From assembly GCA_003649745.1 (NCBI GenBank), contig QMST01000004.1, positions 1 through 11,790 of the forward strand: a DNA stretch of 11,790 bases. The letters are read 5' to 3'. Shown piece after piece: positions 1 to 7,140 of the stretch. Source of the DNA: Thermoplasmata archaeon (GTDB lineage: Archaea; Thermoplasmatota; E2; DHVEG-1; B8-G13). A program made the position numbers and the translations under genes. The notes under the pieces were generated by a model. It was not told the DNA's origin and made no database searches. It saw only the letters and a program-made list of their open reading frames with translations. The stretch's first letter is position 1; the number at the start of each line of letters is the position of its first letter.

Positions 1-707
1 GTGATCGCGGCAAGTCCTAACATTTTTGCTAAAGCAGAAAATATGAGAAGGAAAGATAGAGATGAAGTTAGAACAAAATTTGGAATATTTATTTTTATAT
101 TTTTTATCCTACTCGCTAAAAACAGAATAGCTAAGAAGATTAAGAAAAAGAGAAAGACTTTTAGCAGCAAAAGCTCAGGGCTTCCATGCCCCAATGTGAT
201 TGATAATATTATGATGCCAAAAACATCATCCAGGACAGCAACTGTTAGAATCATCTCGCCTACTTTTGAATGAAGAGCATTCATTTCCATAAGAGTTCTA
301 ACTGTTATACCTACACTAGTGGCAACCAGGATGTTTCCTATAGCAATGCTTACAATAGTGCTATATCCTAAAATGTGGCCTACTATAAAACCAAATAAAA
401 ATGCAAAGGAGGCATCAAAGCAGGTCGTTATTAATCCCTTTTTACTAGCACTTTTTATTTCATCTACACCTATCTCTATACCAGATAGAAACAATAGTAA
501 AATGATGCCAAGTTTACCTAACGCTTCTGTTTCAGGTGAAAGATATTCTAAATCAAAAATTTTTCCTATTACAAATGGACCAACGAGTATACCTGCTAAT
601 ATCTCGCCTATTACCGCGGGTTGTTTTATTTTTTCCAATGCGTAACCTATAAGTCTAGCTAGCATTAATGCTAAACCTACAAGTAACAACAATGTTTCTA
701 TTGACAT
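1..707 (-). CDS. CPA2-family (NapA/GerN/Kef-like) cation:proton antiporter, partial
   Basis: An integral membrane exchanger that would swap Na+ or K+ for H+ across the cytoplasmic membrane. The frame is open from ATG at 707 to base 1, giving 235 codons of an N-terminal part; the rest lies beyond the left edge. Visible hallmarks are the early segment QPAVIGEILAGILVGP (residues 29-44), the broken-helix motif ATSVGIT (129-135), and the ion-binding acidic pair D160-D161 in VLDDVFGI. Alternating hydrophobic helices run throughout. An Asp-Asp pair, rather than Asn-Asp, is known from electrogenic members such as NapA, so an electrogenic Na+/H+ antiporter is the likely type; the ion itself is inferred. 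Any C-terminal RCK/TrkA domain cannot be seen. The ATG overlaps the stop of the upstream CBS gene by one base (TAATG), which predicts coupled translation. Confidence 0.92.
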   Translation of the reverse strand, partial: MSIETLLLLVGLALMLARLIGYALEKIKQPAVIGEILAGILVGPFVIGKIFDLEYLSPETEALGKLGIILLLFLSGIEIGVDEIKSASKKGLITTCFDASFAFLFGFIVGHILGYSTIVSIAIGNILVATSVGITVRTLMEMNALHSKVGEMILTVAVLDDVFGIIILSITLGHGSPELLLLKVFLFFLIFLAILFLASRIKNIKINIPNFVLTSSLSFLLIFSALAKMLGLAAI

Positions 708-1165
708 TATATCTTACCCAGTAATTTTTGTAGAATATAATGAGCAGTAATTTCTCCAATTATCTCATCATTTTCAACAATAGGCAATCTTCTTAAACCA
801 GAGTTTACCATCTTTGTCAAAGTATCCCCAACTTTGTCCTCTAAAGAGCATCTAGCAACTCTTTTGCACATAATGTCCCTTGCTTTTTTTGCAGTTTTAT
901 AGAGAAGAGACACAGAATATCTCCTGCCAAAGGTGTATCTTGGCACTCTAGGTGGGGCAAGAAGTTGTAGAATATCACTTTCTGTTATAACCCCGCACAA
1001 TTTTTTACTCCCTTTTTTCTCAATCACCCAGACATGATCACGAGCTGTGAGAATGGCTAAGACTTTTTTTATACTAGCATTTTTCTCAACAATGGGAAGG
1101 CTCCATTTTTGTTTTTCATCTAAAATATCTCTTATCCTCTGCTCTTGAAGTTTTTTTAGATTCAT
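707..1165 (-). CDS. Stand-alone tandem CBS-domain protein, probable regulator
   Basis: A 152-residue soluble protein made of two CBS repeats, a fold that usually binds adenine nucleotides or SAM and acts as a sensor. CBS1 spans about residues 11-70 and ends in GVITESDIL; CBS2 spans about 96-150 with ARDIM and LRRLPIV followed by GEIT. The second repeat lacks the usual Ser/Thr-Asp after GEIT (it reads Ala-His), so its ligand site may be altered. A basic linker (about 70-95) joins the repeats. I chose ATG 1165 because the domain begins there. An in-frame ATG at 1273 would add 36 mostly hydrophobic residues that look like translated promoter DNA. No Shine-Dalgarno precedes 1165; a weak TATA-like TTTTAATTTT lies about 30 bases upstream, fitting a leaderless or near-leaderless start. 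The stop overlaps the antiporter start, so control of that transporter is a reasonable inference. Confidence 0.82.
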   Translation of the reverse strand: MNLKKLQEQRIRDILDEKQKWSLPIVEKNASIKKVLAILTARDHVWVIEKKGSKKLCGVITESDILQLLAPPRVPRYTFGRRYSVSLLYKTAKKARDIMCKRVARCSLEDKVGDTLTKMVNSGLRRLPIVENDEIIGEITAHYILQKLLGKI

Positions 1166-1252
1166 AGATTGGAGGAAGTAACTAGTAACTAAAATTAAAA
1201 TTTTTCGCAATAAAATAATAAAAAAAATTGGCAAGAGTTTAATTTGGAAATG

Positions 1253-1260
1253 TTTATAAA
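1253..1260 (+). promoter_or_regulatory. TATA box for the C45 hydrolase gene (leaderless-type start)
   Basis: TTTATAAA is centred about 28 bases before the ATG at 1285, with a purine-rich GGAAAT just upstream resembling a BRE. Archaeal transcription usually begins about 26 bases after the TATA centre, so the mRNA would start within a few bases of the ATG. No Shine-Dalgarno is present. The octamer is palindromic and could also fire leftward, which would give the CBS gene a leader of about 65 bases. Confidence 0.6.
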
Positions 1261-1284
1261 CAATACGATACATATTTTTATAAG

Positions 1285-2589
1285 ATGAAAAAAATTTTAA
1301 ATAGGGGGATGATAGCTGCCCTTCTTATTAGCATGTTCATAATTTCTAATCTTTTTCCAGTTCTTGGATTTAAAATCCTCAAACATCATCAAAATAAATT
1401 TTTTAATATAGAAAAAGATATTATAATTGGATATAGAGATAATATCCCTATATTTAGCATAAAAGCAAGATCCCCTTATGAATATGGTTTAAAGAGCGGT
1501 CAGTTTTTAATGAAATATTATAAAAAACCAATATTTATTATATATAAGTTATACAAAAAATTTTTGAATAGAATGCATGATGAGGCAGAAAAACATGTGA
1601 AGATATTAAAAGAATGGTATCCCTCTTTTTTAGAAAGGCTCATAGGTTTATCCAAATCTACGGGTATACCACTTTTAGATCTAGTATCTCTTGATATTAT
1701 ATTTCCCAGTTTTTTAATGGGAAAAGAAGCATGTACAGCAACAGCTGTATCACCTAGAGTAGCCAAGAACAAGCAACCTTTAATATCTTGGAATGTTGAT
1801 TTGCTTTATATTTACAAAATTGTTGTGTCACGTTATTTCAGAACACCACCTGTCATTATTTGTAACATGAGTGGAGTATACAAGTATGCAGAGTTTGGAT
1901 TTTTACCGTTTCTATTTGGTTTTGCATTGATTAATGAGAGAGGCCTAGCCTATGCAGGAACACAGGTAGCTGTTAACGACACTGGTGAGGGTCTTACCTC
2001 CATAGAGTTAAATCATTTGGCAATGGAAACCTGCGCTACTGTTGATGAAGTAGGATATCTTTATAGAGTTGTTGAACGTCAATCAGGTGTTAAAAAATTA
2101 AACAATGTTTTTGGTGTAACCTCTAATATGAATACTTTATGGGCTGATTCAAAAGGAGATATCCTTCTTATAGAGTATACTCATAACTATTTTGCATCAA
2201 AAAAAGCTGTTATGATAGCAGAGACCAATCATCATCAGATATTGGATCCAAATCTTACTGGTGCGCCAAAAAATGATAGCTATCTGGGAAGTACCTATTT
2301 ACGTTTAGAGAGGGCATATGAGCTTTTAGATCAATATAATGAGTCAATAGATATAGGCTTTTATAAAAATGTTTTTACAGTAGATCATAAAAAGGGTTTT
2401 ATCAAAGATAAGCCAGATCTTGGAGACATATGTAGACATACGTTAAACACACCAAATTTTCCCTGGGATATGTATGGAACAGCCTGTGTTGTGATTATTC
2501 AACCAGCAAATTTCTCAGTCTACTATTGCCCAGGACATCCATGTTGGATGCCTTTCATATTATTGGATTTGAGAGAAGAGTTTAGATAA
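1285..2589 (+). CDS. Exported C45-family Ntn-hydrolase (acyl-CoA:6-APA acyltransferase-like)
   Basis: A 434-residue member of the C45 / AAT-like Ntn-hydrolase family, autoprocessing enzymes that hydrolyse or transfer acyl groups on amide bonds. Residues 9-28 form a hydrophobic signal peptide or anchor (IAALLISMFIISNLFPVLG), so the product is exported or membrane-tethered. The candidate nucleophile is Cys150 in GKEACTATAV; cleavage just before it would free its alpha-amino group. The family's oxyanion-region motif appears as SWNVD (168-172), then ETNHH (313-317), ICRH (382-385), and a C-terminal stretch ending GHPC (417-420), all typical of C45. Length is in the family range. The gene is divergent from the CBS/antiporter pair and stands alone between promoter and terminator. 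Starts at 1285 or 1309 are both possible; 1285 fits the TATA distance. The family is clear but the substrate is unknown, and penicillin acylation is not implied. Confidence 0.85.
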   Translation: MKKILNRGMIAALLISMFIISNLFPVLGFKILKHHQNKFFNIEKDIIIGYRDNIPIFSIKARSPYEYGLKSGQFLMKYYKKPIFIIYKLYKKFLNRMHDEAEKHVKILKEWYPSFLERLIGLSKSTGIPLLDLVSLDIIFPSFLMGKEACTATAVSPRVAKNKQPLISWNVDLLYIYKIVVSRYFRTPPVIICNMSGVYKYAEFGFLPFLFGFALINERGLAYAGTQVAVNDTGEGLTSIELNHLAMETCATVDEVGYLYRVVERQSGVKKLNNVFGVTSNMNTLWADSKGDILLIEYTHNYFASKKAVMIAETNHHQILDPNLTGAPKNDSYLGSTYLRLERAYELLDQYNESIDIGFYKNVFTVDHKKGFIKDKPDLGDICRHTLNTPNFPWDMYGTACVVIIQPANFSVYYCPGHPCWMPFILLDLREEFR

Positions 2590-2631
2590 AAATATAGAGG
2601 AAAATAGTTTTTTTCGAAGGTTTGTTCTAAA

Positions 2632-2639
2632 CTATAAAA
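2632..2639 (+). promoter_or_regulatory. Possible TATA box for the PfkB kinase gene
   Basis: CTATAAAA lies about 55 bases before the GTG start. Initiation about 26 bases downstream would give a leader of roughly 28 bases containing a weak AAGGGG (2679-2684). It overlaps the left arm of the upstream terminator-like repeat, so termination and initiation signals would be interleaved. Tentative. Confidence 0.3.
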
Positions 2640-2672
2640 AACAAAAAGTATTTCAATAGTTTTTGTTTTTTT
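2636..2672 (+). terminator. A/T inverted repeat with T-run after the C45 hydrolase gene
   Basis: A perfect 12-bp inverted repeat, left arm AAAAAACAAAAA (2636-2647) and right arm TTTTTGTTTTTT (2660-2671), is separated by a 12-base loop and ends in a T-run. A further T7 lies at 2608-2614. Archaeal RNA polymerase terminates mainly at oligo-T, so this probably ends the hydrolase transcript. The AT-only stem (one C:G pair) would be weak in RNA, so the T-run is likely the main signal. Confidence 0.55.
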
Positions 2673-2690
2673 GAAAAAAAGGGGTATAAT

Positions 2691-3617
2691 GTGAGTCTTC
2701 TGGTTGTTGGGAATATAGCATATGATACTGTTTGCAAGGTAAGATTTTTACCAGGTAGAAACGAGGCAACATCTATAGAGGATTTTAATCAAACCTTTGG
2801 AGGATGTGCTGGAAATGTTGCAGTGATTGCTAGTAAGCTAGGTGTTGAGACAAGTATTTTCTCCAGTGTGGGTGAGGATTTCAAAAAATCTGATTACCTT
2901 CGACAATTGGTAAAATATAGAATTGATGTATCAAATCTAAAGTATTCACCAATGTTCTCAACAGCAAGATCATTTTTATTCTCAGATGAAAAAGGCAATC
3001 AGCAAATATTTTATTATCCAGGTGCCTCAGCGGAGTTGGTCAGATATAAATTGGATCCAACAAGGTTTAATTATATACATTTCACAGCAGGGGAAATCAG
3101 CGCCTATTTAGATATAATGAAAAAAGCCAAGCAGTCTATTATATCCTTTGATCCAGGTCAGGAAATGTTTCATAGACCCATTGAAAAACAGATACTTCCA
3201 TGTTTGCCATATGTTTCCTACCTGTTTCTAAACAACCATGAAACAAATCTACTTCTAAAAGTTACAGGGGAGAAGAACCTGGAAAAGCTGAGGTTGAACA
3301 ATGGGATAGAAGCAATAATAGTCAGCTATGGTGAGAAAGGATCAAAGATATACCATGATGGTAGTGAAATATATATACCCGCGGTAGAGCCTAAAAAAAT
3401 GTTAGACCCAACAGGGGCTGGAGATGCTCATCGCGCTGGTTTTTTAACAGCTCTGATAAAAGGATATGATCTGGTGATGTGTGGAAGAATAGCATCTGTA
3501 GTAGCATCTTTTATAATAGAAAAATATGGGACACAAACCAACATACCATCTTGGGAAATGATTAAAAAAAGATATAAAGATTTTTTTAAAGAAAACCTGA
3601 GTAACTTATTTATATAA
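2691..3617 (+). CDS. PfkB/ribokinase-family sugar or nucleoside kinase
   Basis: A 308-residue cytoplasmic kinase that would phosphorylate a hydroxymethyl group on a sugar or nucleoside using ATP. The N-terminal beta strand (LLVVGNIAYD) leads to the first PfkB signature GGCAGNVA (37-44). NNHE (181-184) matches the family NxxE motif that places Mg-phosphate. The second signature, DPTGAGDAHRAGF (239-251), carries the anion hole and catalytic base Asp245. Length matches archaeal members such as the broad-specificity nucleoside kinase of Methanocaldococcus, but substrate cannot be read from the motifs. The His after GDA sits where Phe or Tyr is more usual. The start is GTG at 2691; the overlapping ATG at 2689 is followed at once by TGA in its own frame. 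A weak GGGG lies upstream. It is followed by the DUF373 gene after 79 bases, which has its own promoter-like elements. Confidence 0.88.
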   Translation: MSLLVVGNIAYDTVCKVRFLPGRNEATSIEDFNQTFGGCAGNVAVIASKLGVETSIFSSVGEDFKKSDYLRQLVKYRIDVSNLKYSPMFSTARSFLFSDEKGNQQIFYYPGASAELVRYKLDPTRFNYIHFTAGEISAYLDIMKKAKQSIISFDPGQEMFHRPIEKQILPCLPYVSYLFLNNHETNLLLKVTGEKNLEKLRLNNGIEAIIVSYGEKGSKIYHDGSEIYIPAVEPKKMLDPTGAGDAHRAGFLTALIKGYDLVMCGRIASVVASFIIEKYGTQTNIPSWEMIKKRYKDFFKENLSNLFI

Positions 3618-3646
3618 AGATTATTATTTATTATTATATTTGTTAG

Positions 3647-3655
3647 TTATAAATA
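3647..3655 (+). promoter_or_regulatory. TATA-like box upstream of the DUF373 gene
   Basis: TTATAAATA is centred about 46 bases before the ATG at 3697. Initiation about 26 bases on, near 3677, would leave a leader of about 20 bases carrying TTGAGGA (3684-3690), a good Shine-Dalgarno six bases from the ATG. The surrounding gap (3618-3696) is otherwise A/T sequence with no other structure that I see. Confidence 0.45.
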
Positions 3656-3696
3656 CTAAAATTTAGATATCAATTTTGGCTAGTTGAGGAAAGAAA

Positions 3697-4809
3697 ATGA
3701 AAACATTGGTTTTATGCGTGGATAGAGATGATGACATAGGAAGAAAAACCGGGATAGAAGGACCTATAATTGGTAAGAAAAAGAATATAAATACAGCTAC
3801 AAAACTTGCTATTGTTGATCCAGAGGAATCAGATGTTAATGCAATATTTTCTGCTATATCAGTGTATGAAAAACTAAAAAAAGATGGAAAAAAGGTGGAA
3901 GTTGCTACAATATGTGGCAACATAGATGTGGGTATTAAATCAGATCAGATACTGGCAAACCAGATTGAAGAGGTTATTGAAAAAACAAAAGCAAAAAGTG
4001 TAATATTAGTGACAGATGGCGCAGAGGACGAGTATATACTGCCCATAATTCAATCTAGAATAAAGATAGATTCTATCAAACGAGTGACTGTTAGGCAAAG
4101 TAAATTGATAGAAAATGAGTATTACAAATTTGTAAAATTTTTAGAAGATGAAAAAATTCAAAAAAAATTTCTTTTGCCTATAGCACTGGTTATGATAGTA
4201 TGGGCGGTTTTTACTCTAATAGGCAATTTTGCAGGCTATGCAATAAATAGCTTTACAGTAGCATTGCTAACCTTAGGCGCATATATTTTAGTAAGGGCGA
4301 TGAAATGGGAAAAGAATGTTAGGATGATATGGAATGAGATAAAAGCTGGTTTAATCGGCGGCAAGTTAACCTTTTTTATCTATCTTATAGCAATTGCTCT
4401 GTTAATAGCAGTTATCGTATATGCATACAATCAGACAACAAATGCTAAGATCGACTCTATATGGCATTTTATAACTTTATTCTTAGCTAATTTTATATGG
4501 GGAGCTGTAGCTATAACACTATTAGTAATATTTGGTAGATTAGTTGATGTATACATCAGGGAAAAAAAGATACAGTGGTCATATTGGATTTTACCCTTTT
4601 CTTCTATATCATTTGGTTTTATAGGAACCTCGGTATTTGATGTCTTATCTAAGATTTTATCAGGATACTCTATAAATGTCTTTTTAACTCCAAAATTTGT
4701 TGGAGATGTTATCATTGGAATTTTCATAGTTTTCATAGGATCTGTCACATATAGCTACATTAAGGATATATTCAGAATAGAAATAGAAGAGGTTGAGAAA
4801 TTAACATAA
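3697..4809 (+). CDS. DUF373-family six-helix membrane protein, function unknown
   Basis: A 370-residue protein of the archaeal DUF373 family, which has no established function. The soluble N-terminal half (about 1-155) starts LVLCVDRDDDIG (4-15), an Asp-rich strand-loop that looks able to bind metal or nucleotide. It also carries the family-typical VDPEESDVNAIFSA (40-53) and VTDGAEDEYILPIIQSR (105-121). The C-terminal half holds about six membrane helices, near 159-177, 181-199, 222-243, 256-281, 297-318 and 335-354, followed by an acidic tail. The N-terminal domain is therefore probably cytoplasmic. The start is supported by TTGAGGA six bases upstream. It lies 52 bases before mptE and in the same direction as the PDZ protease, so it may share a transcript with membrane or pterin functions. 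That link is inference only. Confidence 0.85.
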   Translation: MKTLVLCVDRDDDIGRKTGIEGPIIGKKKNINTATKLAIVDPEESDVNAIFSAISVYEKLKKDGKKVEVATICGNIDVGIKSDQILANQIEEVIEKTKAKSVILVTDGAEDEYILPIIQSRIKIDSIKRVTVRQSKLIENEYYKFVKFLEDEKIQKKFLLPIALVMIVWAVFTLIGNFAGYAINSFTVALLTLGAYILVRAMKWEKNVRMIWNEIKAGLIGGKLTFFIYLIAIALLIAVIVYAYNQTTNAKIDSIWHFITLFLANFIWGAVAITLLVIFGRLVDVYIREKKIQWSYWILPFSSISFGFIGTSVFDVLSKILSGYSINVFLTPKFVGDVIIGIFIVFIGSVTYSYIKDIFRIEIEEVEKLT

Positions 4810-4839
4810 AAAAATCAAATTTTTTTGCAAAAAATAGAA

Positions 4840-4848
4840 GGGGGGAGG
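4840..4848 (+). promoter_or_regulatory. Strong but distant Shine-Dalgarno for the TTG-started mptE
   Basis: GGGGGGAGG ends 13 bases before the TTG at 4862, longer than the usual 5-10. No ATG, GTG or TTG lies closer in frame. The N-terminal sequence that follows matches the family, so this remains the best start. Confidence 0.5.
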
Positions 4849-4861
4849 AAAAGTAAAAAAC

Positions 4862-5542
4862 TTGGGATATAATAGCAGATGGAGTCTAGTTTATCAAAAA
4901 ATAAGAAAAGATTTTGGTTTTCACATAGATGGGGATAAACTAGCTGCAAAAGTTTTAGATAAAATAATAGAAACCAAAAAATCACCTCCTATTACATTAC
5001 TAAAAAGAAAAATTAACAACAAAAACGTGACCATATTTGGCGCAGGTCCAGATCTTGAAAACATATTAAAAGAAAAAAAATTTCTTAACAAAACACTACT
5101 TGCTGCAGATGGGGCAACAACTGCTTTAATACAGCATAATATTCTACCAGATATCATTGTCACAGACCTGGATGGTAAGATAGAGGATCAGGTAGAGGCA
5201 AATAGCAGAGGAAGTATAGTGGTAGTACATGCACATGGTGACAACATAGATGAAATAAAAAAATATGTTCCAAGATTTAAAGGATATCTAATAGGAACTA
5301 CACAGTTAGATCCCTCTAATTATAAAAACCTGTATAATTTCGGTGGTTTTACAGATGGAGACAGAGCTGCTTATATGGCTGCATTTTTTAAACCTAAAAA
5401 GATTTATCTCGCAGCTTTTGATTTTGAAAAAATTGGTAGATACTCTTTTACAAAAAATGTTGAAAACAAGCTTAAGAAGCTAAAATGGTGTAAATATCTA
5501 CTTAAAAAACTAGAAGAAGAGGTTGAACTAATCTACATCTAA
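4862..5542 (+). CDS. mptE: 6-hydroxymethyl-7,8-dihydropterin diphosphokinase, MptE-like (DUF115)
   Basis: A 226-residue cytoplasmic enzyme of the archaeal MptE type, which transfers diphosphate from ATP to 6-hydroxymethyl-7,8-dihydropterin in methanopterin or folate synthesis. Visible conserved blocks are W7...Y11...DFGF (17-20), TIFGAGPDLE (57-66), AADGATTALI (81-90), PDIIVTDLDG (96-105), HAHGDN (123-128), GTTQ (145-148) and NFGGFTDGDRAAYMA (159-173), ending with IYLAAFDF (181-188). These account for most of the protein and the length is typical. The start is TTG, which places Trp and Tyr where the family has them. A strong purine-rich ribosome site lies 13 bases upstream. T-runs follow both the preceding gene (4820-4826) and this one (5547-5551), so transcription units may be short. 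The presence of this gene does not prove methanogenesis, since non-methanogens make related pterins. Confidence 0.9.
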   Translation: MGYNSRWSLVYQKIRKDFGFHIDGDKLAAKVLDKIIETKKSPPITLLKRKINNKNVTIFGAGPDLENILKEKKFLNKTLLAADGATTALIQHNILPDIIVTDLDGKIEDQVEANSRGSIVVVHAHGDNIDEIKKYVPRFKGYLIGTTQLDPSNYKNLYNFGGFTDGDRAAYMAAFFKPKKIYLAAFDFEKIGRYSFTKNVENKLKKLKWCKYLLKKLEEEVELIYI

Positions 5543-5599
5543 AAAATTTTTCAATTAATTTTAATAAATAGTTTTTACATTCCATTAGAAGCTGAAAAA

Positions 5600-5607
5600 C
5601 TATATCA
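5600..5607 (+). promoter_or_regulatory. TATA-like box for the M50 protease gene
   Basis: CTATATCA, preceded by BRE-like GAAAAA, is centred about 21 bases before ATG 5624 and 27 bases before the in-frame ATG 5630. The normal archaeal spacing places the mRNA start on the second ATG, suggesting a leaderless message beginning MLAYL. No Shine-Dalgarno precedes either ATG. The gap 5543-5623 also holds T-runs that could terminate the mptE transcript. Confidence 0.4.
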
Positions 5608-5623
5608 ATTTAGTGTATGTAAC

Positions 5624-7126
5624 ATGAGCATGCTAGCGTACTTAATAATACTCATTGCGTTGGTTTTAGGTTACACTACATTAGCTCTGATTTTACATAA
5701 AAAAGGCTGGTTAAAAAGGAAAAACATTTCTTTTTTTGGACCTGCACTAATGTGGAGGACAAAAAATGGTAAGAAATTTATAGAGGATTTATCTAAAAAA
5801 ACAAAACCATGGATGATCTACTCAGATATAGGTGTTGTCATCTGTTTTATATCTATGTTTCTAATGGTTTATCTATTTGTTAGGATGATACCATCTCTTT
5901 TTAAGATACCAGCTGAGCAGGCACCAACTCCACAGATGATGTTACTTCTACCAGGGGTTAACCCATTGCTACCGATAAACAGTATATTGTATCTTATAAT
6001 TGGTGTAATAGTAGCAGTTGTTGTACATGAGTTTTCACATGGTATATTGTTTAGGGTTTCGAATATAAAAATAAAATCACTTGGGCTGCTTTATATGATA
6101 ATACCACTTGGCGCCTTTGTTGAGGCAGATGAGAAACAGTTCAACAAAGTTTCACGTCTCAAAAAAATAAGAGTCCTAGCTGCAGGTCCTATGGCTAATT
6201 TTGTTGTTGTTGGAATTTGTATACTCATAGTTAGCTCTGTATTTGTACCATTTATAGCACCAAAGGCAGATGGTGCAATACTGGTATATGATGCGTATGG
6301 TATAGATAAATGGAATTTGATAACAGGGATAGATGGGGAGAAATTAGATAAGGTTCAGCTTAACAATATCTCATTATGTGTTTTCCATAATATTAGCTAT
6401 TTTGATGGCACACTGTATCATACTAGAAGAGTTTTTTATGGTTTTATGGTTGCTAGTGTTGTTAAAAAATCACCAGCCTGGGGAACACTACATTTAGGTG
6501 ATATTATATGTAGCATAAACAATGTCACCATAGCTAGTAAAGAAAAATTTTTTGAGATAATGAACTCAACAAGGGAAAACGACAGAGTCAGTATTAGATT
6601 CTATTCTAATGGTTCCTTTCATAATGTTTCTCTCAGACTTGCAGACAAGTATGATTTCATAAAAAACGAGGGAGATAAGGGCAAGGGTTTTCTTGGCATA
6701 GGAATAGTAAACCTGGATGATATAGTGGTAGATGCAAACTATTTTGTAAGGTATCTCAACCCTTTTAAAACAAACTTTTTAACCTTTGCTGTTTTGCCAT
6801 TGCTGGGTTTATCCCCCTTTCCATCTCATCTCATTAATCTTTATACACCTCCATATATATTCTGGGTTTTTTATACCATTGTTTACTGGGTTTTCTTTAT
6901 CAACTTCGCAGTTGCAACATTTAATGTCTTGCCTATAGTCCCCCTAGATGGGGGATATATGATGGGCAATGTTGTAGAGGGTGTATTGTTTAAATTAAGA
7001 GGAAAAATGAGATTACGGGTTGATGATAAAAAAATAGAGCTGATTAGTAAAAACATAACAATGTTGATATCTCTTCTAACCCTGCTTTTGATTTTATTAC
7101 CTTTTATTATACCACGTCTAGGTTGA
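5624..7126 (+). CDS. Site-2-type intramembrane metalloprotease (M50) with PDZ domain
   Basis: A 500-residue polytopic membrane zinc protease of the S2P/M50 family, which cuts substrates within the membrane. The zinc site is HEFSH (135-139, with Glu136 as catalytic base) inside a hydrophobic helix. The third ligand is supplied by NVLPIVPLDGG (434-444), where Asp442 is in the LDG motif. AAGPMANF (186-193) is the loop typical after the first motif. Between the two halves lies an extracytoplasmic region (about 210-380) with a PDZ-like domain around 275-340, including SPAWGTLHLGDIICSINN (283-300), expected to gate substrate entry. Further helices occur near 5-25, 66-90 and 475-497. The start could be ATG 5624 or ATG 5630. 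It ends 14 bp from the convergent uL16 gene. Substrates are unknown; regulated release of a membrane-bound transcription factor is the role of bacterial relatives and cannot be assumed here. Confidence 0.9.
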   Translation: MSMLAYLIILIALVLGYTTLALILHKKGWLKRKNISFFGPALMWRTKNGKKFIEDLSKKTKPWMIYSDIGVVICFISMFLMVYLFVRMIPSLFKIPAEQAPTPQMMLLLPGVNPLLPINSILYLIIGVIVAVVVHEFSHGILFRVSNIKIKSLGLLYMIIPLGAFVEADEKQFNKVSRLKKIRVLAAGPMANFVVVGICILIVSSVFVPFIAPKADGAILVYDAYGIDKWNLITGIDGEKLDKVQLNNISLCVFHNISYFDGTLYHTRRVFYGFMVASVVKKSPAWGTLHLGDIICSINNVTIASKEKFFEIMNSTRENDRVSIRFYSNGSFHNVSLRLADKYDFIKNEGDKGKGFLGIGIVNLDDIVVDANYFVRYLNPFKTNFLTFAVLPLLGLSPFPSHLINLYTPPYIFWVFYTIVYWVFFINFAVATFNVLPIVPLDGGYMMGNVVEGVLFKLRGKMRLRVDDKKIELISKNITMLISLLTLLLILLPFIIPRLG

Positions 7127-7140
7127 TTATGGGTTGCTTG

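Noticed and set aside
1-645. Plus-strand open frames of 90 and 108 codons
   Set aside because: They lie opposite the antiporter frame, which has clear family motifs; the plus-strand products resemble nothing and are shadows.
1166-1273. A 36-residue hydrophobic N-terminal extension of the CBS protein from ATG 1273
   Set aside because: It translates AT-rich promoter DNA, would overlap the TATA region of the divergent gene, and precedes a domain that starts normally at Met 1165. A membrane-anchored CBS protein cannot be fully excluded.
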